From assembly GCA_020851035.1 (NCBI GenBank), contig JADZDM010000002.1, positions 315,995 through 379,994 of the forward strand: 64,000 bases of DNA. The letters run 5' to 3'. How positions within the stretch are numbered: position 1 is the stretch's first letter; every line of letters starts with the position of its first letter. Origin of the DNA: Gemmatimonadaceae bacterium (GTDB lineage Bacteria; Gemmatimonadota; Gemmatimonadetes; Gemmatimonadales; Gemmatimonadaceae). Made by a program: the position numbers and the translations under genes. This document shows, piece after piece, positions 38,142-47,686 of the stretch. Under the pieces are notes generated by a model. It was not told the DNA's origin, did not search any database, and worked only from the letters and a program-made list of their open reading frames with translations.

Positions 38142-38194
38142 GAGGTTTCGGCGCGGGGCATTCGCGGGAGCCAGATCTCGAGCGAGGCCGGCCC

Positions 38195-41100
38195 CTACGG
38201 CCGCCGGGAGGAGCGGCACTCCCCCGCCCGGCGTTCCGCCACCCGCGGGCGTTCGGTCAGGTACCGCACCCGGTCGGACGCGGACAGGCACACCGGAGAC
38301 CGGCGCAGCGGCCCGAGCGCCACCTCCGGGTCGGTCGGGTACAGCTCCGCCGTCTGGCCGGCGGTCGTGGTCAGCACCCACCGCCCGTCCGGGCTCGGCA
38401 GCGCCTGCGTCACCAGCGTGCCGTCCCCCGGGAGCGCCACCGACCCGCCGCTGCCATCGGCGTTCCACAACCGCGCCTCGCCCTGATTGAATCCAAGGGT
38501 CACGATGCGGCGGCCATCGGCAGTGAAATGCGCGCTCCGTACCTCGATGCCACGCGGGCGCAGCCGCACCAGCGACGTTGCCGACGCCGCATCCCACGCC
38601 ATCACCGAGCCGTCTTCCGACACCGTGAGCAGGCGCGCATCGTCGGCCGAGTACTCGAGGCGCGTGATCGGTTCGCGCTGGCCGAGCAGCACCCGACCGG
38701 TGTCGGCCTTCGTGAGCGACACGAGGCGCGCACTGCCGTCCAAGTGCCCGATGGCGAGCATCGTGCCGGCGCGATTGAACGCCAGCGCGGTGGGCGTGCC
38801 GCGGCTGGCGATTCGCACCGGTGCCCCGCCGGTCACGAACGAGGCGAGCTCGATGCCCCCGCCAACGGCGCAGACGGCAACCCGTTCACCGTCGTCCGAG
38901 AGCGCGGCGCAGCGCCGCTCGCGATCACTGGCCTGCCGCACCACGCGCGCACGCGCCGGTGACGTGGCGTCCCACACGTGGACCTCCGCGGAGTCACGCA
39001 ACCACAGCCCGCGCCGCGCACGGGGCGCGAAGTCGGCGGCCACCACACGCCGCGCCGCCGCCGCGCGACTCGTGCGCCGCGTCCCGCCAGCCAGCCGCGA
39101 CGTCACGGGCTCGGCATCGCAGCGCAGCGCGTCGATCTCTGTGTCGCCGGGCGCAAACGCCAGCGCGCACAGGTCGGCGTTGGCACTGTCCACGACGCGT
39201 CGCACGCGTGCCGTGTCGTCCAGCCGCACCACCGAGATCTCGCCGCGCCGCGTGCCGAGCGCGAGCTGCCGGCCATCCCGCGAGAATCCCGCGGCGCCGA
39301 CGTCATCCAGGGTGTCACCCACGGCCGATGCCGCGACGTACAGTCGTGGCACCGGCAGCTCCCACAGGCGCACGCTGCCATCCTCCGACGCCGTCAGTAC
39401 GCGGTCACTGCGCGGCATGAACAGCTCCGAGACCAACGCATTGGTGTGTCCCGCCAGCGGCACCAGCGCATCGCCCTCCCGCCCGCTCCAGACACGCGCC
39501 TGGAAGGTGGTGCCGCTGGTGAGGATCAGGCGCTGGCCGTCCCGCGCGAACGCCGCTGACTGCACAGGGTCGCTGGTGCCGCGCAACCGCGACTGCGTCT
39601 CGCCGCTGGCCACGTCCATGATGCGCACCTCCTCGTCCGCCGATGCCGAGGCGAGCTGCGTGCCGTCGCTGCTCAGCGAGAGCGAGAAGACCGCATCGCC
39701 GTGCGGCGTGAACGTGCGAAGCAGCCGGCCGCGCACGGCATCGTGGACCTGCATCCTTCCCCTGGCCGTGCCCAGCGCCACCGTGCCGCCAGTGCGGCTG
39801 ACATCCAGCGCGACGATCGCGTCCCCCGCCACACGCACCGTGCGAGCCGGCGCGGCACCGCCGCTGGACGGCCACCACTCCACCGCCCGGTCGCCGTTGA
39901 TCACCACGACCTGGCGGTCGCCATCCACCCATCGCGCCAGGTCCACGACCTCGGACGCCGTGCCGATCACGCTCGGTGGCACGCTCCCGTCCACGGCGAA
40001 CACCCGCGCGTTCGTGCTGTCGTATGTCACCAGCAGTCGTCGTCCGTCGGCGCTGAACTCCAGTCGCTGTACCCCCCGCGTGCCACCAATCAGCGCCACC
40101 GGTGCGCCGCGCGGCTGCAGGGGCCAGACCGTCACGCGACCATTCGCCTCACCCACCGCGACCTGCCGCGCATCGGGGCTGAACTGCAGCACCTGCACCG
40201 TGTCCGCCGCCCGCGGCAGTGAGAGCGGCGCGCCGCCACCGCTCAGCGGCCACACCCGCACCACGCCATCCTTGGCCGCGGTGGCGAGGGACTGCCCATC
40301 CGCACTCACCACCGCATCGGCGATCCCAGCCTCGTTCTCGAACGTCGCCACGACACGCGGCACACGACGCAGCTCCAGCGCTGCGCCCAGTATCGCCAGC
40401 CGCGTGGCATCGTCGGCACTGCGCACCATGCTGCTGTCGATGCTGCCAAGCAGCTGCGTCGCCACCAGCGGATCCTCGTTGACCAGCGCCGTCGCCGAGC
40501 GCACGATCGACGCGATGCGCACCTGCTCGGCGCGCGCACTGGCCCGCCGTCCGCCGATGACCGCGACGACTCCGGCCACCACGATCGCAAGCACTGCGGC
40601 CGCCGCTCCGGCCAGTGCAACGCGCCGGCCGCGCACGCTGCGTTGCGCGAAGGCCAGCTCGGTGACGTTCAGCCACGGCGCACGACGACGCACCAGCGGC
40701 GCCAGCTGCGCACTCCGCGACGCGTCGCTCCACAGCAGTCCACGCTTGCCTGCCCCCTCGGCACGCTGCCAGTCCTGCGCGGCGCGACTCAGCCGCTGCT
40801 GCTGCGACAGCGGAAAGATCGCGTCGTTCTCCCGCCGCACCCACTCGGCCAGCCGCCCCCAGCCGCGCACCAGCGCGTCATGCGCCGGCTCGACGAAGCG
40901 TTCGCCATCGGGCTCGCGGCCCTGCACCAGCAGGCGCGCCTCGACCAGGCGCTGCACGATGGCGCTCGCCCGCTGCTGCTCGGCGGTATCGGCGAAGGCC
41001 AGCTCGGCGTCGCTGGCCCGCCGACGCGCGATGCCCGTTCCCTCCGCGGTGACCAGTCGCAGCAGCACGCGACGCAGCGTGCCTCGCGCCGTCTCGTCCA

Positions 41101-42826
41101 GCGAATCGTGCTCGGCCTCGGCGCGTGATCGCAGCGCGCCAACCACACCGCCCACCGCGTCGAAATCCGCGCGCGTGATGGCGCGGTCGCTGCTCTTGCG
41201 CTGCACGTAGCGGATGTACATCTCACTGAGCGCGAACGAAAGCAGCGGCAGCGGGCCCGGCGTCGCGACCACCTCGTCCAGCAGCGTCTCCACGAGGCTC
41301 GACGGGTCGAAGTACAGCACGCGCGCCTCGGCCGGCTTCTCGATCACGTCGCGCAGGCTGCTGCGCGACATGAGCGGCACGACGTAGCGTCCCTGCTGCC
41401 AGTGCTCACCGAGGCCGGCGCGATCGAAGTTCGGCTCGAAGTCGGTGCGCAGCGTGATCACCACGCGCAGCTGACCGGGATGCGCCGCGATGAGGCGCGC
41501 GAGCAGGGCGATGATCCGTTCGCGTTCGCCAGCCCGTCGCGCGAGGGTGATCAATTCCTCGAACTGGTCGATCACCAGCAAGAGGCGCGACGCCGGCTGC
41601 GCCTTGAAGCGTGCCGCGACCAGGGCAGTGATCGTCTCGGCTGTCGCCCCCTGCACCGACCGGCCCGGCGGCGCGAGCGCGGTCGCGAGGGCCGTGAGCG
41701 GCGCCGTGCCCGGGCGCACGATCGGCGCCACCTGCCATCCCGCCGCCGCCAGCGCCGGCACCACGCCTGCCTTCACCAGCGACGACTTGCCACTGCCCGA
41801 CGCGCCGAGCACCACCGTCAGCGACTGCGCGGCGATTCGCTCAGTGAGCGACGCGATCTCCGCCCCGCGGCCGAAGAACAGCGGCGCATCGGCGGACTCG
41901 TACGACCCGAGCCCGCGCCAGGGGTTGCTCTCGAAGGTGAGTGGTGGCGCCGGCGGCAGTGCCAGGTCGCGTCCCGGCACGAAGAACACGAACTCGCCGC
42001 GATCATGCTTGCGCAGCGGCCACAGGCGCGGTGTCTGTTCGCGCCCCGCCGCGATCGCCGCCGACTGCAGCGCCTCGCCGACATAGAGGTACAACTCGGT
42101 GGCCGTGACGAGGCCGTCCCCGGTGCCGCGCGGCACCAGGTCACCGGCACCGTGCAGCGCATCGAACAGGGCCAGTGCAAACGGTGAGTGTGCACCATCA
42201 CCCGGACGGCTGCCGAGGGCGCCGGACGAGAGCTGGTCGAGCGCCTTCTGGTCCTGCGACGCCGAGGTGATCACCTGCCACGCGGGGTCGCGCACGTACC
42301 GTTCGTACTTCTCCTGGTGCACCACGCCGGGCTCTTCGTCCACGTCGCGCACCCCCGACCAGCGAAAGGCGCCGGAGAAGCAGGAGTCGAGGATCACGAG
42401 CATGTGTCGGCACGGCAGCGCCAGCAGCGCGTCGTGCACCAGCGGCATGTCCAGGAAGGTGGCGTCGTCCGCGCGCGATGCATCGATGGGGAGCAGGTAG
42501 CCGTTCGGGCCCTCGTCTCCGTCGCGTGCCACGCCGTGTCCCGCGAAATAGAACAGCACCCGGTCGTCAGGGCCGAGGCGGGCGGGCAGCTCCTGCGTGA
42601 GCACGGCGGTGATCCGCGCCTGCGTTGCCTCCTCGTCGAGCAGGGAGACGATGTCGTAGCCGTGCTCGCTGGCGAGCACCTCGCCCAGCCGGCGGGCGTC
42701 GTTCACAGCCGTCCGCAGCGCCGGGATGCCGTTACGGTAGTGGTCGATTCCGATCACGACCGCAAGCGAATGCGCGAAGGGTGACGCAGTCGGCATCGGG
42801 TGGTGCGAGGAGCTGTTGGTGGCCAT
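38195..42826 (-). CDS. Caspase-like peptidase / STAND-type ATPase / WD40 protein
   Basis: A 1543-residue multidomain protein. Residues 20-285 are a peptidase C14 domain with the catalytic dyad His97 (FYFAGHGVARDG) and Cys149 (VILDSCFSGAF). Residues 315-690 form a novel-STAND NTPase with Walker A GASGSGKS (341-348) and Walker B LLLVIDQFEEL (Asp420). A single membrane helix is at about 736-758. Residues ~825-1500 are WD40-like beta-propeller repeats (FSPDARQVAVGEANGRVTVW, LSSDGTQLASASADEEVRIM). Such caspase-STAND-WD40 proteins occur in bacteria with complex life styles and some act in programmed cell death or defence. No target is known here. The start is ATG 42826. An alternative is the Met eleven codons in. 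Confidence 0.93.
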   Translation of the reverse strand: MATNSSSHHPMPTASPFAHSLAVVIGIDHYRNGIPALRTAVNDARRLGEVLASEHGYDIVSLLDEEATQARITAVLTQELPARLGPDDRVLFYFAGHGVARDGDEGPNGYLLPIDASRADDATFLDMPLVHDALLALPCRHMLVILDSCFSGAFRWSGVRDVDEEPGVVHQEKYERYVRDPAWQVITSASQDQKALDQLSSGALGSRPGDGAHSPFALALFDALHGAGDLVPRGTGDGLVTATELYLYVGEALQSAAIAAGREQTPRLWPLRKHDRGEFVFFVPGRDLALPPAPPLTFESNPWRGLGSYESADAPLFFGRGAEIASLTERIAAQSLTVVLGASGSGKSSLVKAGVVPALAAAGWQVAPIVRPGTAPLTALATALAPPGRSVQGATAETITALVAARFKAQPASRLLLVIDQFEELITLARRAGERERIIALLARLIAAHPGQLRVVITLRTDFEPNFDRAGLGEHWQQGRYVVPLMSRSSLRDVIEKPAEARVLYFDPSSLVETLLDEVVATPGPLPLLSFALSEMYIRYVQRKSSDRAITRADFDAVGGVVGALRSRAEAEHDSLDETARGTLRRVLLRLVTAEGTGIARRRASDAELAFADTAEQQRASAIVQRLVEARLLVQGREPDGERFVEPAHDALVRGWGRLAEWVRRENDAIFPLSQQQRLSRAAQDWQRAEGAGKRGLLWSDASRSAQLAPLVRRRAPWLNVTELAFAQRSVRGRRVALAGAAAAVLAIVVAGVVAVIGGRRASARAEQVRIASIVRSATALVNEDPLVATQLLGSIDSSMVRSADDATRLAILGAALELRRVPRVVATFENEAGIADAVVSADGQSLATAAKDGVVRVWPLSGGGAPLSLPRAADTVQVLQFSPDARQVAVGEANGRVTVWPLQPRGAPVALIGGTRGVQRLEFSADGRRLLVTYDSTNARVFAVDGSVPPSVIGTASEVVDLARWVDGDRQVVVINGDRAVEWWPSSGGAAPARTVRVAGDAIVALDVSRTGGTVALGTARGRMQVHDAVRGRLLRTFTPHGDAVFSLSLSSDGTQLASASADEEVRIMDVASGETQSRLRGTSDPVQSAAFARDGQRLILTSGTTFQARVWSGREGDALVPLAGHTNALVSELFMPRSDRVLTASEDGSVRLWELPVPRLYVAASAVGDTLDDVGAAGFSRDGRQLALGTRRGEISVVRLDDTARVRRVVDSANADLCALAFAPGDTEIDALRCDAEPVTSRLAGGTRRTSRAAAARRVVAADFAPRARRGLWLRDSAEVHVWDATSPARARVVRQASDRERRCAALSDDGERVAVCAVGGGIELASFVTGGAPVRIASRGTPTALAFNRAGTMLAIGHLDGSARLVSLTKADTGRVLLGQREPITRLEYSADDARLLTVSEDGSVMAWDAASATSLVRLRPRGIEVRSAHFTADGRRIVTLGFNQGEARLWNADGSGGSVALPGDGTLVTQALPSPDGRWVLTTTAGQTAELYPTDPEVALGPLRRSPVCLSASDRVRYLTERPRVAERRAGECRSSRRP

Positions 42827-43024
42827 GCCTTGGCGAGCGACTCAACATTGCTCGCGGCCACGACAAGCGGAAGGCAGGCGCGCGGGAGTTGGCTTCCCCT
42901 CGCGGCGCCGCCGGCTGGCGGATACGCGCGTCCTTTGCGAGACTTCCGATTCCGCCGCGGGCTGCACCGGCATCGCTGCGCCAGGCGCGGCGCGGCGCGA
43001 TCACCGTACTTCCGGGAGTGTCGC

Positions 43025-43540
43025 ATGGCTCGCCGCTTGTTCTCGTCGTGGGTGGTTGGAGCGATGGTCGCCGGGGTCGGGTTCACACTGCAGGCGCCCG
43101 CCACCATGCCGGTCGAGGGTGGCGTGCACGCGCGTGCGATCACACGCACCGACCTGGATGCATTCAGCGATGCGCGACTCGAGCGCGACCTGGAGGACGA
43201 GCTGGACGACGTCTTCGAGGACCACAATCCCGGCGACGTGGGCGATGTGGCGGAGATCCAGGAGGCGATCATGGAGGCGCTCGCGGACGCGGGAGACGAG
43301 GGCGCCGAGGCGGAGATCAGCCTGGCCGACCTGGAGGCCGAGATGGACGAGGATGGCACCGACGTGGCGGAGGTGGTGCATGAGGCCATCGCACGGCTCG
43401 ACCACGCCGCCGCCGGCCGGCCCGCGGTCTTCCTCGCCGCCTGGCGTGGCACCTCAGACCCGGGGTACAAGCCGACGTATGGCCTGGCGGTGCGTGACGC
43501 CCGGCGCGGCCTGATTCGCGAGATCCGGAAGGCGCGCTGA
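43025..43540 (+). CDS. Small secreted, highly acidic protein of unknown function
   Basis: A 171-residue protein I do not recognise. ATG 43025 follows a GGGAG ribosome-binding site by six bases. A signal peptide (MARRLFSSWVVGAMVAGVGF) is followed by a very acidic stretch, residues ~50-125, rich in Asp and Glu (LERDLEDELDDVFED, LADLEAEMDEDGTDVAEVV), and then a basic C-terminus (RDARRGLIREIRKAR). The acid run could bind cations or a basic partner. Third-position GC is high, as in real genes here. It is divergent from the caspase gene, with 198 bases between their starts. Confidence 0.65.
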   Translation: MARRLFSSWVVGAMVAGVGFTLQAPATMPVEGGVHARAITRTDLDAFSDARLERDLEDELDDVFEDHNPGDVGDVAEIQEAIMEALADAGDEGAEAEISLADLEAEMDEDGTDVAEVVHEAIARLDHAAAGRPAVFLAAWRGTSDPGYKPTYGLAVRDARRGLIREIRKAR

Positions 43541-43604
43541 CGCGGCGGGGCGCCGCCCCGCCGGCGGATACAAGAATCCTGCGCAGGTCGCTTGATTTCG
43601 CGCC

Positions 43605-45530
43605 ATGCGCGAACTCACCCTGCGATCGGTCATCCTCGGCGGCATCATCACGCTGCTGGTCACCGCCGCGAACGTCTACCTGGGGCTGAAGGTCGGCCTC
43701 ACCTTCGCCACGTCGATCCCGGCGGCGGTGATCTCGATGGCCGTCCTGCGGCTCCTGCCCGGCGGCACGATCCTCGAGAACAACATCGTGCAGACGATCG
43801 CCTCCGCCGCGGGCACGCTCTCGGCGATCATCTTCGTGCTCCCGGGCCTCGTGATCCTCGGCTACTGGCAGGGGTTTCCGTTCGTGACCACGGCCGCCGT
43901 CTGCGCCACCGGCGGCATCCTCGGCGTGATGTTCTCGGTGCCGCTCCGGCGCGCGCTCGTCACGGGGTCCGACCTGCCGTACCCCGAGGGGATGGCGGCG
44001 GCCGAGGTGCTGCGGGTGGGCTCGTCGGATGCCGGCGGCGCCGAAGAGAACCAGAAGGGGCTGCGCACGATCATCACCTCGTCGCTGGCCTCGGTGGCCG
44101 TCTCGCTCCTGATCGCGATGAAGTTGATGGTGGGCGAGGTGAGCAAGTACGTCCGCGTCGGGACCGGCGCCACAGGCGCGGCGACCTCGCTCAGCTTCGC
44201 GCTGATCGGCGTGGGGCACCTGGTGGGGCTGTCGGTCGGCATGGCGATGCTCACGGGACTCGTCATCTCCTGGGCCGGGCTGGTGCCGTGGTTCAGCCAG
44301 GGCGCCGCCGGCGCGGATGCCGCCGCGATCGCGGGCGGGGTGTTCCGCGCCAAGGCGCGCTTCATCGGCGCCGGCACCATCGGCGTCGCGGCCATCTGGA
44401 CCCTGCTCAAGATCATCGGGCCGATCATCGCGGGCATCCGCGGCGCGCTGGCCGCATCCGCCGCGCGCGGCAGCGGTGCGGAACTGCCGCTGGCCGAGCG
44501 TGACCTGCCGATCAAGCAGGTTGCGACGGTGATCGTGCTGACGATGATCCCGATCGCGTTCCTGCTCTGGCAGTTCATCGCCGATGGCCCGCTCGCGTCA
44601 CACGCCACGGTGCTGATCGCGATCACGGTGGTGTACATCATGGTGGCCGGCATCGTGATCGCGTCGGTGTGCGGCTACATGGCCGGCCTGATCGGTGCGT
44701 CGAACAGTCCCATCTCCGGCGTCGGCATCCTGGCGGTGGTGGGCGTGTCGCTGATGATGGTCGCTTTCCTGGGTCGCAGCACGGTGCCGTCCACCACCGA
44801 GGCGATGGTGGCGTATGCTCTGTTCGCCACCGCGATCGTCTTCGGCATCGCGACGATCTCCAACGACAACCTGCAGGACCTGAAGACCGGCCAGCTCGTG
44901 GGCGCCACGCCGTGGCGGCAGCAGATTGCGCTGGTGATCGGCGTGCTGTTCGGCAGCCTCGCGATTCCCGGCGTGCTCGACCTGCTGAACAACGCCTTCG
45001 GGTTCGCCGGTGCGGAAGGCGCACGCCCGCAGGCGCTGGCGGCACCGCAGGCACTGCTGATCTCTGCGCTGGCCAAGGGCGTGCTGGGCGGTGACCTCGA
45101 CTGGCCGCTGCTCGGACTTGGTGCCGCGATCGGCGTCGTGATCGTGCTCGTGGACGAAATGCTTGGCCGCGCCCGCAAGCTCCGGCTCCCGCCGCTGGGC
45201 GTGGGCATGGGTGTGTACCTGCCGATGTCGCTGACGGCGCTGATCGTGGTGGGGTCGGTGATCGGGACGTACTACGACAAGTGGGCCGACACGCAGCGTG
45301 ATCCCGAGACGGCGCGGCGGTTCGGTGTGCTGGCCGCGACGGGGCTGATCGTGGGTGAGAGCCTGTTCGGTGTGGCCTTCGCCGGCATCGTGGCGGCGAC
45401 GGGATCGGACTCGCCGCTGGCGGTGGTGGGCGAAGGGTTCGAGCCGGTGGCGCTCTGGGGCGGCCTGGCGGCGTTCATCGGGCTGGTGTGGTGGGTGTAC
45501 CGCCAGACGCGCCGGGCAGCGGTGAACTGA
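43605..45530 (+). CDS. OPT family oligopeptide transporter
   Basis: A 641-residue polytopic membrane protein. The N-terminal MRELTLRSVILGGIITLLVT, then AANVYLGLKVGLTFATSIPA, is the classic start of the bacterial OPT family (proton-coupled uptake of peptides or metal chelates). YPEGMAAAEVL and the later GVGMGVYLPMSLTAL are further family stretches. About fourteen to sixteen hydrophobic helices can be seen. ATG 43605 is 64 bases after the acidic-protein gene on the same strand, so the two may be co-transcribed. The substrate is unknown. Confidence 0.93.
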   Translation: MRELTLRSVILGGIITLLVTAANVYLGLKVGLTFATSIPAAVISMAVLRLLPGGTILENNIVQTIASAAGTLSAIIFVLPGLVILGYWQGFPFVTTAAVCATGGILGVMFSVPLRRALVTGSDLPYPEGMAAAEVLRVGSSDAGGAEENQKGLRTIITSSLASVAVSLLIAMKLMVGEVSKYVRVGTGATGAATSLSFALIGVGHLVGLSVGMAMLTGLVISWAGLVPWFSQGAAGADAAAIAGGVFRAKARFIGAGTIGVAAIWTLLKIIGPIIAGIRGALAASAARGSGAELPLAERDLPIKQVATVIVLTMIPIAFLLWQFIADGPLASHATVLIAITVVYIMVAGIVIASVCGYMAGLIGASNSPISGVGILAVVGVSLMMVAFLGRSTVPSTTEAMVAYALFATAIVFGIATISNDNLQDLKTGQLVGATPWRQQIALVIGVLFGSLAIPGVLDLLNNAFGFAGAEGARPQALAAPQALLISALAKGVLGGDLDWPLLGLGAAIGVVIVLVDEMLGRARKLRLPPLGVGMGVYLPMSLTALIVVGSVIGTYYDKWADTQRDPETARRFGVLAATGLIVGESLFGVAFAGIVAATGSDSPLAVVGEGFEPVALWGGLAAFIGLVWWVYRQTRRAAVN

Positions 45531-45578
45531 GCCACCCGACGCGCGCCGACGACATGCTGGCGCGTCGTGCGACGCGGG

Positions 45579-46127
45579 TCAGCGCGCGAGCAGGTGGTGG
45601 AGGGGCAGGCTGAAGCCGGGGAGCACGTCCTCGCCCTCCAGCGCTTCGGTGGCAGCGAACACCTGCTCTGAGCCGTCTGCGCGATACGCGTGCGCCAGCG
45701 CCCGTCCGGGATCGATCACCCACACCAGCCGGGTGCCAGCACGCAGCCATTGGCGCACCTTCGTGCGCAGCGTGCCGATCCTGTCACCCGGCGAGCGCAC
45801 CTCGATCGCGAGGTCGGGCGCGAGTTCGTCGAAGCCCGGGTTGCCGGGCGGCGGCATGCGATGCGCAGCGATGAACGCCACATCAGGCGCCCGCACCGTG
45901 TCCGGTGCACGCGCCAGCACGAAGCCCGGATCACCGGCGGCCACGGTGCCGATGGGATTCGCGCGGAGGTAGGACTGGAGCTCGAACGACAGTCGCGCCA
46001 CGATCACACCGTGCCAGAGTGCGGCCGGTTCGCGGAAGACGAGTCGTCCGCGCACGAGCTCCGTCCGGCGCCCCCGGGCGTCGTATCGGGCAAGGCGTTC
46101 CGCGGTCATGTGGACGGGCTCTGTCAT
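45579..46127 (-). CDS. Uma2 family (PD-(D/E)xK nuclease-fold, DUF820) protein, copy 1
   Basis: A 182-residue protein of the Uma2 family, restriction-endonuclease-like fold of unknown target. The core is FDELAPDLAIEVRSPGDR followed by the RTKVRQWLRAGTRLVWVIDP strand-helix pair, with acidic residues and Lys of the PD-(D/E)xK type. The start is ATG 46127, four bases after a strong GGAGG site. It is paralogous to the protein at 50735-51289: both have MTAE.L.RYD..G.RTEL.RG near the start and EGEDVLPGF or DGEDVLPGF near the end. Confidence 0.88.
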   Translation of the reverse strand: MTEPVHMTAERLARYDARGRRTELVRGRLVFREPAALWHGVIVARLSFELQSYLRANPIGTVAAGDPGFVLARAPDTVRAPDVAFIAAHRMPPPGNPGFDELAPDLAIEVRSPGDRIGTLRTKVRQWLRAGTRLVWVIDPGRALAHAYRADGSEQVFAATEALEGEDVLPGFSLPLHHLLAR

Positions 46128-46253
46128 GTGGCCTCCGTGCATGCAGGGGTGGGCGACGTGGCTTGCAGCCACGCCTCCATGCTACATGCGGAAGACTCGT
46201 CATGCGTCACCGTATTCGTGCATTCCGCGGCCGCGCCGACACCGCGCGCGGGA

Positions 46254-46326
46254 TCAGCGCCCCCGAGGCACCAGCGCCTGATAGACCAGGTTCGTGAACC
46301 GTGACGGCAGGTCGCTGGAGTTCGGC
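46254..46326 (-). pseudogene. Remnant: 73-base copy of the 3' end of the serine hydrolase gene at 49341
   Basis: These 73 bases equal 49341-49413 at 72 positions (only 46281 A against 49368 G differs). In the minus direction they include the last 23 codons (SSDLPSRFTNLVYQALVPRG-Arg) and the TGA stop of the hydrolase. Here the rest of the gene is absent: just upstream (minus sense) begins the unrelated gene at 46354. The copy and its twin form direct repeats around a 3.0-kb stretch with a subtilase gene. Confidence 0.85.
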
Positions 46327-46353
46327 CGTTGCCGGACGTGTTCCCGTCAGCCG

Positions 46354-47457
46354 CTACTTCTTCGCCGTGAGTCGCTCGAGGATCTGCCGCGTCGGGAAGA
46401 CCAGGCCGAACGTGAACGCCGGCTCGTACTTCGCGCGCAAGTTCTCCGCCAACTGTGCCGGCGTCGCGGCGTTGCCCAACCGAAGCGAGTCCGGCACCTG
46501 CGTCCGCGTGAACTGGACGCCGGCGAACACCTGGGCCAGCGAGACACCGCTGGCGAGACCCACGACGAGGCGGTCGAGTGGCCGCGACGAGATCCCGGCA
46601 CCCAGGACGAGCGACGGGATCAGCTGACGACGCATGTTCTTCGTGTCCATCGGCACGAAGGAGAGGTTGAGCATGCCGACCAATCCCTGCTTGTCGACCT
46701 GCTTCGTCCGGACCGTGCCGTCGGCCGCGTTGTACTCGAGCTGGTTCACCCGAGCCGTGGGAATGCCGACGCTCACGTTCCAGTGCGACAGTCCCTCGTT
46801 GTCGAAGGTCTGCTTGGACACTTCGCTCGCATCGCCGTCAGTCGCGCCGGGCTTGGACGGAATCGTCAGGTGCGTCACGATGTCCGACGGAACACTCTGC
46901 ACCGCGATCGGCGTCACGGCGAACTTCCACTCGTTGCCCGCAAGCGCGATGACGGATGCCGCGATCTGGAACAGTGCGCGCAGTGAGCCAACCTGGTCCG
47001 CCTCCTTCCGGAGCACATCGACCGTGTACTGCACGCCCTGCGGAGCTCCCTCATGCAGGGTGATCAGCGTGAACTGGCGGGTGCCGAACAGCCGTGACCC
47101 GGTGGCATCGGACACGGACCAGCCGCTGCCGTCCTCGTTCGTCCTCCGATACACGAGCCAGCGCTGCCGCGCGACCTGCCGGTCCCGCCAGCGCACCAGG
47201 TGCACGAGGGCGTATCCGCCGTCGGGGACCTTGCCGGACGTGAGGCTGGTGACGACGGCGTGCAGGTCCGACACACTCGGCTTGGATGCATCGAGAAGCC
47301 CGAACACCTGCTGTACCATGTCATCCGGAAGTGCCGTTGCAGGTCCTTCGACGACCTGCGATTGCTGCTGCGCCGCACCCTCACTCGCCGCCGCGACCAG
47401 ACCCGTAATCGACACTGCCAGGACACTGACGACACGACGCACTTCCGAGATCTGCAT
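46354..47457 (-). CDS. Secreted protein of unknown function, divergent partner of a subtilase
   Basis: A 367-residue protein I do not recognise. ATG 47457 gives a clear signal peptide (VVSVLAVSITGLVAAASEGAAQ). The open frame continues upstream but is not supported. The mature protein is mixed alpha/beta without cysteines or catalytic motifs, containing DGGYALVHLVRWRDRQVARQ and, near the end, LVLGAGISSRPLDRLVVGLA and FAGVQFTRTQVPDSL, which could be beta strands of a small outer-membrane-like barrel. Codon use is a little less GC-biased than in neighbours. It lies inside the segment flanked by 73-base direct repeats. Confidence 0.72.
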   Translation of the reverse strand: MQISEVRRVVSVLAVSITGLVAAASEGAAQQQSQVVEGPATALPDDMVQQVFGLLDASKPSVSDLHAVVTSLTSGKVPDGGYALVHLVRWRDRQVARQRWLVYRRTNEDGSGWSVSDATGSRLFGTRQFTLITLHEGAPQGVQYTVDVLRKEADQVGSLRALFQIAASVIALAGNEWKFAVTPIAVQSVPSDIVTHLTIPSKPGATDGDASEVSKQTFDNEGLSHWNVSVGIPTARVNQLEYNAADGTVRTKQVDKQGLVGMLNLSFVPMDTKNMRRQLIPSLVLGAGISSRPLDRLVVGLASGVSLAQVFAGVQFTRTQVPDSLRLGNAATPAQLAENLRAKYEPAFTFGLVFPTRQILERLTAKK

Positions 47458-47686
47458 GACAGGACCCTTGCCGTTGCGCGGGTGACCCCGCTCGTTCTTG
47501 CCAATCCGTTCGGTCGGCATCTTGCCCCGGACTTCGACAATCCGCAACTGCGGAATCACGGTCGAGCCCGTCGATGCGCTGGCACCTTGTGCATCCACAC
47601 ATCCGAAAGCATCGTGTGCATCGGAAAGCCCTTAATGGCACTTTGCCACCCGACGGCGGCATACGGTACGACAACGAACACACACG

